Below, in pieces: positions 54,854 to 63,864 of a stretch of 64,000 nt of DNA (the first letter of the stretch is position 1; each line of letters starts with the position of its first letter). Origin of the DNA: Pseudoramibacter alactolyticus (GTDB lineage Bacteria; Bacillota; Clostridia; Eubacteriales; Eubacteriaceae); assembly GCF_050908235.1 (NCBI RefSeq), contig NZ_CP194340.1; one strand, written 5' to 3'. Both the position numbers and the translations under genes were made by a program. The notes below the pieces were generated by a model. It did no database searches, was not told the origin of the DNA, and saw nothing but the letters and a program-made list of their open reading frames with translations.

Positions 54854-55978
54854 ATGCGGAACAAGATTAAAACCCATCAACGGATGCTGCTTCTGGGCGG
54901 CCTGGCCTTGCTGTTGGTGGCTCTGAATCTTTGTGTATACTTTGACTGGGATCATTACCGGACGCCGATTGCCAGGATCGAAAAAATCTGGCAGACCGAT
55001 GACGGCACCGCGTCGACGGCCGCCGGCGGCCGGGAGGCCAAATACCGGCAGGTCATGACCCTGCGGCTGCTCAACGGCAGCTATCGGGGCCAAACGGCTC
55101 GCGCGGTCAATCTTTATTCCCAGACCCGAATGGATAGTGTGACCTATCATCGGGGCGACATCGTTCTGCTCGACAAGGTGATCGAGGGGCCGGCCGGCTA
55201 TCTGCGCACCTCGGTTGCCGGGCAGAAGCGGGATTATTTTCTGTCGCTGCTGTTCAGCGCGCTCGTTTTTGGGGCAGTGGCCGTTGCCGGCCGGCGGGGG
55301 GCGGCCTTCGCCCTGGCGCTGATGGCGAACTTGACGGCGCTGATCCTGGCTTTTGTCTGTGCCCAGATGGGACTGCGCTTTGTTCCGATGGCGCTGATGC
55401 TGCTGATTTTCTTCTGTGTGTGCTCGCTGTGGCTTTGTTTGGGGTGGAGCCGGCAGATGCGCTTGACGCTTTTGTGCACGGTGATTTGCATGGGCCTGCT
55501 CGCCGCGGTTTACGCTGCGACCAGCCGGCTGTCCCCCAATATGGATTACACGTTGGAAAATTATATACGCAACGGCAGTCTGCCCCTGCAGACGATTTTT
55601 ACCTGGGGCATTTTGCTCGGCAGCTGCGGCGCGGTGATGGATACGGCGATCTCGGTGATCAGCGGCGTGACGGAAATTCTGCGGGTGGCGCCGGACACTC
55701 CGAAGATTGAGCTCGTGCATTCGATCCGGCAAATCGGCAACGACGTGACGGGCACGATGATCAACGTGCTGTTTTATACTTATTTAACGGCGAAGATCCC
55801 CATCTATCTGGTGATGCTTGCCAATGGGATAGGTCCCATCACCATTTTTCGTTATTACGCGCTTTACGAGGTGATTCGCTTCATGGCGGGAGCGCTCGGC
55901 ATCGTGCTGTGTATTCCCGTGTCCGCCACGCTGGCGGCGCGGGCCTGGCGAAGGGAGGGCATTGCCAAATGGTTGTAG
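54854..55978 (+). CDS. YibE/F-family membrane protein (first of pair)
   Basis: About 374 residues. N-terminal helix, a small soluble domain (residues ~35-125: VNLYSQTRMDSVTYHRGD), then about seven membrane helices with the family segment GAVMDTAISVISGVTEI and NDVTGTMINVLFYTY. GGAGAAGAAGG precedes ATG 54854. Members occur as adjacent pairs in Firmicutes; function not established. Confidence 0.85.
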   Translation: MRNKIKTHQRMLLLGGLALLLVALNLCVYFDWDHYRTPIARIEKIWQTDDGTASTAAGGREAKYRQVMTLRLLNGSYRGQTARAVNLYSQTRMDSVTYHRGDIVLLDKVIEGPAGYLRTSVAGQKRDYFLSLLFSALVFGAVAVAGRRGAAFALALMANLTALILAFVCAQMGLRFVPMALMLLIFFCVCSLWLCLGWSRQMRLTLLCTVICMGLLAAVYAATSRLSPNMDYTLENYIRNGSLPLQTIFTWGILLGSCGAVMDTAISVISGVTEILRVAPDTPKIELVHSIRQIGNDVTGTMINVLFYTYLTAKIPIYLVMLANGIGPITIFRYYALYEVIRFMAGALGIVLCIPVSATLAARAWRREGIAKWL

Positions 55979-56769
55979 GACTGGGCATCGTGTTCATCGT
56001 TTGTCTCGCGTTTACGACCCGGGGTCAGACGGAAAAAATCGCGGCGACGCTGGCGTTTAACGCGCTGGTGATTATCGCGGCCGCCGCCGCGCTGCTGCTG
56101 GGCGCCGGTGTGATGGCCGTCAGTGCGGCGAGCATGATGGGCATGCTGCTGCTGACGCTGTTTTATCAAAACGGCGTGAATGCGAAAACCAAGGCGGTTT
56201 TTATCGCGATGCTCGTGGTGATCGCGGTGATGGCGGTATGCGTTTGGTGGGTTTGCCGCCGGGCAGGCATTTACGGTTTGAACGAACGTACCTGGGAAGA
56301 GGACGAAATCCTGATGATGAACCTTCATTTGCGTATCGACATGCTGGCCGTCGGCGTTTTTGTGATGCTCATGGGTCTGCTGGGCGCCGCGAAGGACAGC
56401 GCGATGGCGGTGGCCAGCGGCACCTTTGAGGTGATGCGCTGCCATCCCGGGATGTCTCGGGCGGCGATTGTCCGCTCGGGCATGGCCATCGGCCGGGATG
56501 TTTTAGGCATCACCATCAACACCTTGTTTTTTGCGGCGATCGGCGAATCGCTTTTGCTGGTGCAGCTGTATTTTGACTGTCATTATTCGCTGGGCGCGCT
56601 TCTCAACGCGAAATCGCTGTTTCAGGCGGCGATGCCGGTGTTGGTGGGCGGTATCGGTGTGGAGCTGTCCATCCCGGTGACGGCGGCGGTCATGGCGGTT
56701 TACGGCGTGCGGAAGATCCGCCAAAGTGCAGAGTCTGAAGCACCGGGTGAAGGCCCGGCGGCAGGATAA
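55969..56769 (+). CDS. YibE/F-family membrane protein (second of pair)
   Basis: 266 residues, about seven membrane helices and the same family segment GAAKDSAMAVASGTFEVMR, GRDVLGITINTLFFA. Start ATG 55969 overlaps the first gene's stop, so the two are coupled. They probably act as a complex in the membrane. Confidence 0.85.
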   Translation: MVVGLGIVFIVCLAFTTRGQTEKIAATLAFNALVIIAAAAALLLGAGVMAVSAASMMGMLLLTLFYQNGVNAKTKAVFIAMLVVIAVMAVCVWWVCRRAGIYGLNERTWEEDEILMMNLHLRIDMLAVGVFVMLMGLLGAAKDSAMAVASGTFEVMRCHPGMSRAAIVRSGMAIGRDVLGITINTLFFAAIGESLLLVQLYFDCHYSLGALLNAKSLFQAAMPVLVGGIGVELSIPVTAAVMAVYGVRKIRQSAESEAPGEGPAAG

Positions 56770-56880
56770 AGCTCGAAGCGGGGGCGGCGCATGCAGGGCG
56801 TCATGCAATAAAATCGTGGCGGAAGGCGGTCCGCCGTGGTACAATAAAAAGGATTACAGGTGCAAGGGAGGAAAACCGTT

Positions 56881-58449
56881 GTGAAATGTCCGACCTGCGG
56901 AGGCGAGCTGCCGGCCGAAGTGCGCTTTTGTCCGCATTGCGGCGCGCCGGTGCAGGCCCTCCATTACGGCAATCGGCCGGCGGCTGACGCGCCGGCCGAA
57001 ACGGTGAAGTCGGCGGAAGCATCACCGGAAGATAGTATGGCCGCAGCCGTTTCGGATGCTTTGGATGACAGTCTGGCATCTGCGGTATTGGAAAAAGAAG
57101 CGATGGCCGCTGCGCCGCTTGAAGCCGATGAAGCGCCGGCCGTTTCCGAAGAAGGGGAAGATTTGGCGGATCTGGAGGAAACCGAGGCGGTTTCGCTGCG
57201 CCGCTGGCTGACGCCCACCCGGTTGATCGCTCTGGGCGTGGTGCTGGTTTGTCTCGTCGTTTTCGGGATGGGCCGGCATTACGGCAAACAAAGACAGATG
57301 TATCGCCGGCAGCTGAAGGAAGCCAATGCCCTGCTTTACGCCGGGAAGACGGCCGATGCCGGGGGGGCCTATGATAACCTGATCGAAATTGATAAAAAGC
57401 GAGTGGAGGGCTACGAAGGCGGCGCCGCCGCTCTGGTGGTGGAGAAGCAGCTGGACCAGGCCCGGCAGTATTTGAAAAAAGCGGCAAAAATCAAACGCAC
57501 GCCCTATCAGCTGGCGATTGCCGCGAACCTCGACCTCGCCCGCGATCAAAAGGCCGCGGCCCAGGCGAAACTCAAACGGCTGAACCGCCGGAGGTCGTTT
57601 GATTGTCCCACGGCGTTTTATCACGCCCGGGCCGATGTGATGCTGGGGAACCGGGAAGCGGGGATCGCGGCCCTGCGCAAAGGCATCGCCGGCTCCGGCT
57701 TGAAAGAAGACAAGATCGTGCTCTACGACCGGTCCATCATCCTGTCGCTGGACGCCCACCACAGCGAATCCAGGGTGAAGGCGCTGGTGCGGGAAGCGTA
57801 CCGGGCGACACGGGCGCCCAAATACCGAAAGATGCGGGACACGGTGTGCGTGGGAACGCCGCGATTTGTGGGCAGCAGCGGGACTTATGACATCGGGTTT
57901 ACCGCGAAGATCAAAAAAGGCCGGGCCGGCGACCAGATTTATTACACCACGGATGGCAGTGCGCCGACGGCGGCATCCACGCCCTACAAGGGATCCATCG
58001 CGCTGCCGCCGGGCCAAACCACTCAGGTGCGCGCTGTCGAGATCTCCGAGCGGGGCTATCTCAGCGCGGTGATGACGGTGAACTATAAAATCAAGGCGCT
58101 GCCCGCCCCGACGGCTTCGGCCTGGGAGAACGGTGCCGACGGCCGCTCTTTTTCCTGGAAGCAGGTAGACGGCGCCGAGGGTTATCAGATTCGGGAAGTG
58201 GTTTCCTATCCGATGTCTGCGGACGCGACCCAATACGTCGAGGTGAGCGAGACGCGCTATACCGATCGGCTCAGCGGCGGGGGCTACAGGGTTGCGGCTC
58301 AGGTCCGGGCCTATGTGACGGTGGGCGGCCAGCGGTTTTATTCCGATTGGAGCAACCGTGTGAGCTACGACGTGGGCTTTTCCGAGGCGCTTAAAAATAT
58401 GAGAAATCAAATGGCGGACGATGATGCGCCGGAATCGGACGACGATTAG
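56881..58449 (+). CDS. Zinc-ribbon, TPR and chitobiase-like domain membrane protein
   Basis: About 522 residues starting at GTG 56881 (GGGAGG upstream). Order: zinc ribbon CPTCGGELPAEVRFCPHCG at residues 3-22, acidic linker, one membrane helix near residue 122 (LIALGVVLVCLVVFGMG), TPR-like repeats (~140-310), a chitobiase/beta-hexosaminidase C-terminal-like domain with YYTTDGSAPTAASTPYKG, and a fibronectin-III-like end. Cytoplasmic zinc ribbon and external repeats are likely. It resembles a stress- or envelope-sensing protein; function unknown. Its terminator is interrupted by the IS element. Confidence 0.78.
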   Translation: MKCPTCGGELPAEVRFCPHCGAPVQALHYGNRPAADAPAETVKSAEASPEDSMAAAVSDALDDSLASAVLEKEAMAAAPLEADEAPAVSEEGEDLADLEETEAVSLRRWLTPTRLIALGVVLVCLVVFGMGRHYGKQRQMYRRQLKEANALLYAGKTADAGGAYDNLIEIDKKRVEGYEGGAAALVVEKQLDQARQYLKKAAKIKRTPYQLAIAANLDLARDQKAAAQAKLKRLNRRRSFDCPTAFYHARADVMLGNREAGIAALRKGIAGSGLKEDKIVLYDRSIILSLDAHHSESRVKALVREAYRATRAPKYRKMRDTVCVGTPRFVGSSGTYDIGFTAKIKKGRAGDQIYYTTDGSAPTAASTPYKGSIALPPGQTTQVRAVEISERGYLSAVMTVNYKIKALPAPTASAWENGADGRSFSWKQVDGAEGYQIREVVSYPMSADATQYVEVSETRYTDRLSGGGYRVAAQVRAYVTVGGQRFYSDWSNRVSYDVGFSEALKNMRNQMADDDAPESDDD

Positions 58450-58465
58450 GATTAAAAGTAAATAG

Positions 58466-58485
58466 AAAAAGACGGATCCCGGGCA
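58466..58485. terminator. Left half of a terminator split by the IS element
   Basis: AAAAAGACGGATCCCGGGC pairs with GCCTGGGATCCGTCTTTTT at 60034-60052, 13 of 14 stem positions. The two halves would form one bidirectional terminator for the zinc-ribbon gene and surE if the IS were removed. Confidence 0.75.
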
Positions 58486-58554
58486 GGTTTTGATGTGACC
58501 CCCAAAAGTTAGACTTTTATTGCGTAACAGATTTTGATATCTGTTACGCAATTT

Positions 58555-59373
58555 TTATGCAGCTAAGAGGCTAAGTCTGTATTGCACAGGACTCATCCAT
58601 CCTAGTTTTTCTTTAATTCGTTGTTCATTGTAATATTTTATATATCGTTCGATTTCTGACTTTAATGCCTCATAACGATAGTAAACAACGCCATAATAGA
58701 TTTCCTGCTTAAGCAGACCAAAGAAGTTCTCCATAACAGAGTTGTCATGACAGTTTCCTTTGCGTGACATGCTCTGGAAAATTCTTTCTTCATTGAGACG
58801 ATGCGAGTATGCCTTCATCTGATATGCCCAACCTTGATCAGAGTGGAATGTTCTTCGATATTGGCAATCAGATGTTACTGTAATAGCCTGTTCCAATGCA
58901 TCCATAACATTTTTAGCTGAGGGTTGCCTTGCTATTCCAAAGCTGATAATTTCGCCATTACACATATCCATGAATGGGTCAAGATAAAGCTTGTGCATTG
59001 TCATATGTCCCTTAGAAGCTATCTCATAATACTTAAACTCCGTAGTATCTGTTGTAATCTTTTGGTGTGGGATATGTGTGTTAAATCGTCTCTTTATACG
59101 ATTAGGAGCAACCGTTCCGACTTTTCCCTTGTATGAGCTGTATTTACGGCTCTTGCGAGTGAATGATGTAACCTGTAAACCTAACTTTTGCATTATACGT
59201 TGTCCTTTCTTTTTGTTTACACAGCAGCCCTGATTTCTTAATTCGCCTAGCACTCGGCGGTAGCCATAATCCTTGTGAGTCTCTCTGATTTCAAGAATCT
59301 TCTCCTCGATTTTCTTGTCAGGATCTTCTCTATCAAATCTTTTCTGCCAGTACATATATGTTGCCTTAGGCAT
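58555..59373 (-). CDS. IS3-family transposase OrfB (DDE integrase domain)
   Basis: 272 residues in the frame starting MPKATYMYWQKRFD; translation probably enters from OrfA by -1 frameshift, adding about 25 residues (ERTALVIKSLRREFKLKD). Catalytic triad: Asp in ITTDTTEFKYY, Asp in FHSDQGWAYQ and Glu in HDNSVMENFFGLLKQE. It looks intact and so possibly active. Confidence 0.93.
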   Translation of the reverse strand: MPKATYMYWQKRFDREDPDKKIEEKILEIRETHKDYGYRRVLGELRNQGCCVNKKKGQRIMQKLGLQVTSFTRKSRKYSSYKGKVGTVAPNRIKRRFNTHIPHQKITTDTTEFKYYEIASKGHMTMHKLYLDPFMDMCNGEIISFGIARQPSAKNVMDALEQAITVTSDCQYRRTFHSDQGWAYQMKAYSHRLNEERIFQSMSRKGNCHDNSVMENFFGLLKQEIYYGVVYYRYEALKSEIERYIKYYNEQRIKEKLGWMSPVQYRLSLLAA

Positions 59374-59396
59374 ACCTGTATAAGAGAGAAGGTCTT

Positions 59397-59975
59397 TTAA
59401 TTTGAACTCTCTTCGGAGGCTTTTGATGACGAGCGCCGTTCTCTCATTTTTGCCTCGTCCTCTAAACGCAGCCTCCTCAGTTCTTTTAAAAAGGCATTCT
59501 CTATTCTTAGCTTAAGCAGTTCAGTCTCTAATTCTTTAACATGTTCTGCACTTGTATCAACTATTCTTTCTTCAACTTGCTGAGCTTTAATATCTATCTT
59601 AGGTTTATCCAATGTTTTCTTTCGACCTTTCTTGCGAGGTCTCAAAGCATCAGGACCGGCAGCCCGAAAGCGGTTCACCCAGTTAGCAATCAGACTTGGA
59701 TTGCTTATACCTTCTTGAATCGCCAAGTCTTGATATGAAATCTCACTTGATAGATATAACTCTACAACAAAAATTTTCTTTTCAAAAGAGTATTTTGTTT
59801 GTTTACGAGAACGCATTAATCCTTCATCACCGAACGCATTGTATGCTTTAATCCATTTGCGCAGCTGTGAGTCAGAACCCAGTCCATATTTTTTAGAAAG
59901 ATATGGTGTTCCTCCTTTGCCATCCAAATATTCTAAAACAACTTTCTTCTTGAATTCAAAACTATGTTTTGCCAT
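59397..59975 (-). CDS. IS3-family transposase OrfA (HTH protein)
   Basis: 192 residues from ATG 59975: two helix-turn-helix units (KYGLGSDSQLRKWIKAYNAFG and LAIQEGISNPSLIANWVNRF) and a leucine-zipper-like C-terminus (VKELETELLKLRIENAFLKEL). A slippery GCAAAAATG near 59440 in the coding strand can shift ribosomes -1 into OrfB, as usual for IS3 elements. Confidence 0.92.
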   Translation of the reverse strand: MAKHSFEFKKKVVLEYLDGKGGTPYLSKKYGLGSDSQLRKWIKAYNAFGDEGLMRSRKQTKYSFEKKIFVVELYLSSEISYQDLAIQEGISNPSLIANWVNRFRAAGPDALRPRKKGRKKTLDKPKIDIKAQQVEERIVDTSAEHVKELETELLKLRIENAFLKELRRLRLEDEAKMRERRSSSKASEESSN

Positions 59976-60067
59976 AAAAATACCGACCTCCCAATCGTTA
60001 GATTTTGGTCTAACTTTTGGGGGTCGGTACAAAGCCTGGGATCCGTCTTTTTGACGGCACGATTGTT

Positions 60068-60859
60068 TCAGCCCTCGACGTCCGGCGCGAGAGCCGATTC
60101 CGTAAGGCCGAAGAGCGTCTGCATGCTGGCGTGGGCCGTCACCTCCATATCCAGCGGTGTGAGCACCACGTAGCGGTGGTTGACGGCGTAGTCGTCATAG
60201 CTCAGATCTTCGCGGCTGTCCCGATGGTTGGGCCGCACGGCCATGTCGTAATAGTCAAAGTCCCCGTCGCTGGTGTGGGCATAGGTGTTGGTATAATTGT
60301 GGCGGCGTCCCATGCGGGAGACCATGGTCCCCCGGATGGCATCGGCGGGGCAGTTGGGAATGTTGACGTTCAGCACGTAGTCCCGGTTGGTCGGCTGATG
60401 GATGAACCAGCGGGCGGCCTTAAGCGCGTATGCGGCCGCATAGGTGTAGTCGTAGGTTTCGCCGCTGTTGAGGGAGACGGCCATGGCGGGTACGTGATTG
60501 AAATAGCCGGCGGAGGCCGCGCCGACCGTGCCGGAGTGGAGAATGTCGAAGGCGACGTTGGAGCCGTGGTTGATGCCGGAGATGAGCAGCTCCGGCGGCT
60601 CGGGCAGCAGGGCGTTCAGGGCGATGTCCACGGCGTCGTAAGGCGAGCCCCAGACGCGGTAGCCCGCGATGTCCGGCTCAAAAACCGAAGCTTGTACCTT
60701 GAGCTTGCCGCGGACGGTTTTGCTGTGGGATTTGGCCGATTGGGGCTCGGCCGGCGCCGAAACGATCACCCGGCCGAGCCGGCTCAGCGCCCGGGCCAGC
60801 GCGTGGATGCCCGGCGCGTCAAAACTATCGTCGTTGGAAATCAAAATGGTGGGAGTCAT
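60068..60859 (-). CDS. surE: 5'/3'-nucleotidase SurE
   Basis: 263 residues. TILISNDDSFDAPGIHALA with the metal-binding DD, SAPAEPQSAKSHS, GSPYDAVDIAL, LISGINHGSNVA, HSGTVGAASAGYF and LNVNIPN. Known role: nucleoside-5'-monophosphate phosphatase in stationary phase and stress. AAAGGAA precedes ATG 60859. Its terminator was probably the hairpin split by the IS. Confidence 0.95.
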   Translation of the reverse strand: MTPTILISNDDSFDAPGIHALARALSRLGRVIVSAPAEPQSAKSHSKTVRGKLKVQASVFEPDIAGYRVWGSPYDAVDIALNALLPEPPELLISGINHGSNVAFDILHSGTVGAASAGYFNHVPAMAVSLNSGETYDYTYAAAYALKAARWFIHQPTNRDYVLNVNIPNCPADAIRGTMVSRMGRRHNYTNTYAHTSDGDFDYYDMAVRPNHRDSREDLSYDDYAVNHRYVVLTPLDMEVTAHASMQTLFGLTESALAPDVEG

Positions 60860-61066
60860 GGTATTCCTTTCTGTGTTTCATTTGTCGATGGGGAGTTTTG
60901 GCTGGCATCAAATTACCTGCTATTGTATAAGATCGGCCGCGCCGATTCAAGGTTTAAACTTTGCCGATCGGAGTATATTATCGTATTTGACAGTTTGGAC
61001 GTCGGCTTTTATACTAAAAGCGTCCGCGAAATGCAAACACTTTTAAAATGCAACCAAGGAGGGATG

Positions 61067-61411
61067 ATGGGATCGCTGGGACGACAATTAAAAAGACGGC
61101 GGCAGCAGATGGGCGAGAAGATCGATCGGCCGCGCCCGCGGCTTGGGACGGATCGGCTTGTGATTAAAGTGGTGGGTGAGCGCAAGGATGAATGCCGGGA
61201 GATGGTGGCCAATGCGAGACGGGCCGTGGCCATTGCCGGGCTCGACGCCGAGGTGCGCTGTGTGGCCGGCCGGGGACAGGGCGCGGCTCATCGCATTTTC
61301 CAGACGCCAGGCATGCTCATCGACGGCAGGCGCATCGTCATGGGGCGCACGCTTTCGATGGATGCGATGCTCAAAACGCTGAAGGCACTGGGGTATACCG
61401 ACGAGAAATAA
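61067..61411 (+). CDS. Thioredoxin-fold protein lacking the CxxC pair
   Basis: 114 residues. After a basic N-terminus, residues ~25-114 fit the thioredoxin_3 (redox-active disulfide) fold: IKVVGERKDECREMVANARRA, the cis-Pro segment QTPGMLIDGRRI, then MGRTLSMDAMLKTLKALG. The expected CxxC reads ERKDEC, so only the second Cys remains. AGGAGGG lies before ATG 61067. Perhaps a thiol-binding or assembly factor; function unknown. Confidence 0.7.
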   Translation: MGSLGRQLKRRRQQMGEKIDRPRPRLGTDRLVIKVVGERKDECREMVANARRAVAIAGLDAEVRCVAGRGQGAAHRIFQTPGMLIDGRRIVMGRTLSMDAMLKTLKALGYTDEK

Positions 61412-61638
61412 TCCGTTGCTGCTCGTGATCGCGGCGCTCGTTTTTGGCGCGGTCGGGAATGGCCTTTCGGAATTACGCGGCCGGCCATTGAGAACGGCGG
61501 CGCTTGACAGCGATGCCGGATTCCGGTAGAATAAAAACGATATCATAACCGGAAGAAGACAGTCCGGAGTTCGGTGAAGCGCAGTAGTGCCCACCATGCG
61601 AAGGCACGGCACAAATAAATTAAAACGGAGGAACCCCA

Positions 61639-61827
61639 ATGAGAAGAGGCAGACACCCATTGAGGACGGCTATTTTTCAATTGATTTTCGGCATTGTCAT
61701 GTTTGTCCTGGCGTATTGGAACCGCGCGGCGGGAGATACCCGCAGCATGACCTGGAATATCATTTTAGGCGTGGCGGCCATCGGGATGGCTGCTGTATGG
61801 CTGTTGGCTTTCATCAAAAATCAATAA
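61639..61827 (+). CDS. Small two-helix membrane protein
   Basis: 62 residues, basic N-terminus RRGRHPLRT then two hydrophobic helices (AIFQLIFGIVMFVLAYW; IILGVAAIGMAAVWLLAF). CGGAGGAA precedes the ATG. A terminator follows. Not recognised. Confidence 0.7.
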   Translation: MRRGRHPLRTAIFQLIFGIVMFVLAYWNRAAGDTRSMTWNIILGVAAIGMAAVWLLAFIKNQ

Positions 61828-61840
61828 TAAAATATAATCA

Positions 61841-61868
61841 AAAAGCACCGGCGCATCGGTGCTTTTTT
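61841..61868 (+). terminator. Terminator (plus strand; weak on minus)
   Basis: AAAAGCACCG-GCGCAT-CGGTGCTTTTTT hairpin. Confidence 0.85.
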
Positions 61869-61878
61869 GTGTGGCTTC

Positions 61879-62748
61879 TTATGGCGCCTCCCGCAGAAAA
61901 CGCGGCGGTTTGTCGGCGAGGAAAAAGGACAGCAGGATAAGGCCGCAGCCAACGGCGCCGATCCAGGTCAGGGTTTCGCGGAGGATGAGCACGCCGAGGA
62001 TGGTGGCCGTTGCCGGGGTGATGGCCAAATACAGACTCGCGCGTTCCGAGGTGGTGCCGGACTGGGCGTAGGGCTGAATCGCAAAACCGAACACCGAGCA
62101 CACCACCGCGAGATAAAGAACCGGCGCCCAGACGTCCAGGGCTTCCGGCAGGCGGGGCGTTTCAAAGGCGAAGGTCGCAAGGATGCTGAACAACGCCATG
62201 AACGCCACCTGGAGCACCCCGAGGGTGATGGCGTCGTCCTGTTTGGAGAGCACATCCGTGAAGATGACGGACAGGGCATAAATCACCGCGGTCCCCAGGC
62301 ACCAGACGATTCCGCTGTTGATGACGAAGCGGCCGCTTTGACCGATGGTGCAGGCCACGCCGGCGAAGGCGCCGGCTGCGGCGGTCAGGCCAGCACGCGC
62401 CGGCCACTGCCGGCGCCACAACCCGGTGAGCAGCGGAATCAGCATGATGGCGGAGCTTTCCACCAGCGCCGTCGTCGAGCTGGAGGTTTTGGAAAGGGCG
62501 ACGGTCTCGCCGGCCATCACGGCGAAAAAAATCAGGCCGAGCAGCGCGCCGCGGCCAAAAGTTGCGCGGGTTATAGCGCGCATCCTTTTGCGAAAAAGGA
62601 TGAGCAGCAGCACCGTCGCGATGGCAAAGCGCACCGCCAGCAGATTAAAGACTTCAAGGGCGGCCAGGCAATGCTTGACCATCAGAAAAGAGGTGGCGCG
62701 CGCGAAGATCACCAAAGCGAGCAGTTGTTCGGAACGTTTTTGAGTCAT
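61879..62748 (-). CDS. EamA/DMT-superfamily transporter
   Basis: About 289 residues, ten membrane helices in two EamA repeats (repeat 1 with SSSTTALVESSAIMLIPLLTGLWRR-like end, repeat 2 with PYAQSGTTSERASLYLAITPATATILGVLILRE). Start ATG 62748 has GCAGGAGG upstream; the longer in-frame start at 62829 has no such site. Known role: export or uptake of small metabolites such as amino acids; substrate unknown. Confidence 0.9.
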   Translation of the reverse strand: MTQKRSEQLLALVIFARATSFLMVKHCLAALEVFNLLAVRFAIATVLLLILFRKRMRAITRATFGRGALLGLIFFAVMAGETVALSKTSSSTTALVESSAIMLIPLLTGLWRRQWPARAGLTAAAGAFAGVACTIGQSGRFVINSGIVWCLGTAVIYALSVIFTDVLSKQDDAITLGVLQVAFMALFSILATFAFETPRLPEALDVWAPVLYLAVVCSVFGFAIQPYAQSGTTSERASLYLAITPATATILGVLILRETLTWIGAVGCGLILLSFFLADKPPRFLREAP

Positions 62749-62868
62749 GAGAACCTCCTGCGAGTCGGATTCAGATTTAAACAGAAAAAGCTTAACACAA
62801 GTGGCAACCTTTTGCATCGATGAAAGCATTTTGTGCTAAAATAATAATCAAATCAATTAAAGGAGATG

Positions 62869-63255
62869 ATGGATGTGAAAGTCGGTGCGATGAAATTAAC
62901 GCGTTCAGTCATCATTTGTGTGATCGGCGATGAAAACGGCGGGGAAAGTTGCCGGGAGCAGGTGCCGGTGACAGGACCGGGCGTCGCCATCGAACGCGTC
63001 AATGCCTTTTTTGTGGACGCTGAGGTTGAGGCCATCATCTGCGTGATCGCAGACGTTCCCTTGGATTTGACGCCGGGCTCGCAGCACTACGGCGATGTGG
63101 TAGGGGCCGATTTGCCGGAATGGGAAAATGTGGATCTCGTCGCCAATTTTGAGGCGGCATTGCGGGTGCCCATCGGCTGTGTCCCGGCCGATCAGGACGA
63201 CGATGGCGATGCGTGCGCCGCACTGAGGAAAGCGGCCGGGCTCGTCCGCCGATAG
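62869..63255 (+). CDS. Conserved-looking hypothetical protein, acidic
   Basis: About 128 residues, soluble, starting DVKVGAMKLTRSVIICVIGDENGG, acidic and with two Cys-containing segments (AIICVIADVPLD; VPIGCVPADQDDDGDA). AAAGGAG lies directly before ATG 62866/62869; a GTG at 62875 is better spaced. I do not recognise the family. Between the DMT exporter and mntP. Confidence 0.6.
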   Translation: MDVKVGAMKLTRSVIICVIGDENGGESCREQVPVTGPGVAIERVNAFFVDAEVEAIICVIADVPLDLTPGSQHYGDVVGADLPEWENVDLVANFEAALRVPIGCVPADQDDDGDACAALRKAAGLVRR

Positions 63256-63274
63256 AGCGCTGAAACAACGCAAT

Positions 63275-63300
63275 TAAAAAGCCACGCAAAAACGTGGCCG
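63275..63300 (-). terminator. Terminator of mntP
   Basis: GCCACG-N6-CGTGGC hairpin with a T5 run on the minus strand, just downstream of the mntP stop. Confidence 0.75.
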
Positions 63301-63312
63301 AGATCCGTCTGC

Positions 63313-63864
63313 CTAATGAAAAAATAGGTAATTGCCGATGAGGATGAGCATGATGCCGCCGGAGACTTCGGCCGCCTTGCCGAAACGGGCGCTGAAGAAA
63401 TGTCCGATCATCACGGAAATGAACGACAAGCTGGCCGAGGTAATGGCAATAGCGGCGATGGCTGTGGGGATCGACATGCGGATAAAGGCGAAAGAGACGC
63501 CTGCGGCCAACGCGTCGATGGAGGTGACAACGGAGAGGAAAATCGTTTCCCGAACGCTGAAGCTGCGCCCGCGTTCTTCGGCCTCCAGATCTTCGTGGAA
63601 GGCATCCCAAATCATCTTACCGCCGATAAAAGTCAGCAGGATCAAAACGATCCAATGGTCGAAATGGACGATGGTATTGTAAAACTGACGGCCCAGAAGC
63701 CAGCCCAGCAGTGCCAGAATCCCTTCCGCGCCTCCGAAGGAGAGCGCGATAACGGCGACGTGGCGGTAGTTGACTTTCGGCATAGCCAGCCCTTTGCAGG
63801 CCGAGATGGCGCTGGAGTCCATTGGCAGACCGACGGCGAGCAGCATGATGCCCATAAATCCCAA
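63313..63864 (-). CDS. mntP: Manganese efflux pump MntP
   Basis: About 183 residues from a TTG start at 63864 (GAGG upstream), which gives MGFMGIMLLAVGLPMDSSAIS, matching the usual MntP N-terminus with the GLxMD motif; an ATG three codons later would clip this. Six helices; the second repeat has VVTSIDALAAGVSFAFI with the matching Asp. Known role: Mn2+ export. The region upstream to 64000 is AT-rich; I see no Mn riboswitch there. Confidence 0.88.
   Translation of the reverse strand: MGFMGIMLLAVGLPMDSSAISACKGLAMPKVNYRHVAVIALSFGGAEGILALLGWLLGRQFYNTIVHFDHWIVLILLTFIGGKMIWDAFHEDLEAEERGRSFSVRETIFLSVVTSIDALAAGVSFAFIRMSIPTAIAAIAITSASLSFISVMIGHFFSARFGKAAEVSGGIMLILIGNYLFFH

Larger units (their letters stand above)
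58491..60031 (-). mobile_element. IS3-family insertion sequence (IS150-like)
   Basis: About 1541 bases bounded by inverted repeats sharing GACCCCCAAAAGTTAGAC (left 58497-58514; right, reversed, about 60008-60025), each starting TG. Carries orfA and orfB in -1 frame arrangement on the minus strand. Noticeably AT-richer than the host genes, so recently acquired. No clear target duplication: left flank ends GGTTT, right flank starts AAGCC. Confidence 0.9.

Noticed and set aside
57022..58551. 509-residue minus-strand reading frame
   Set aside because: Antisense of the zinc-ribbon/TPR gene; no start signal.
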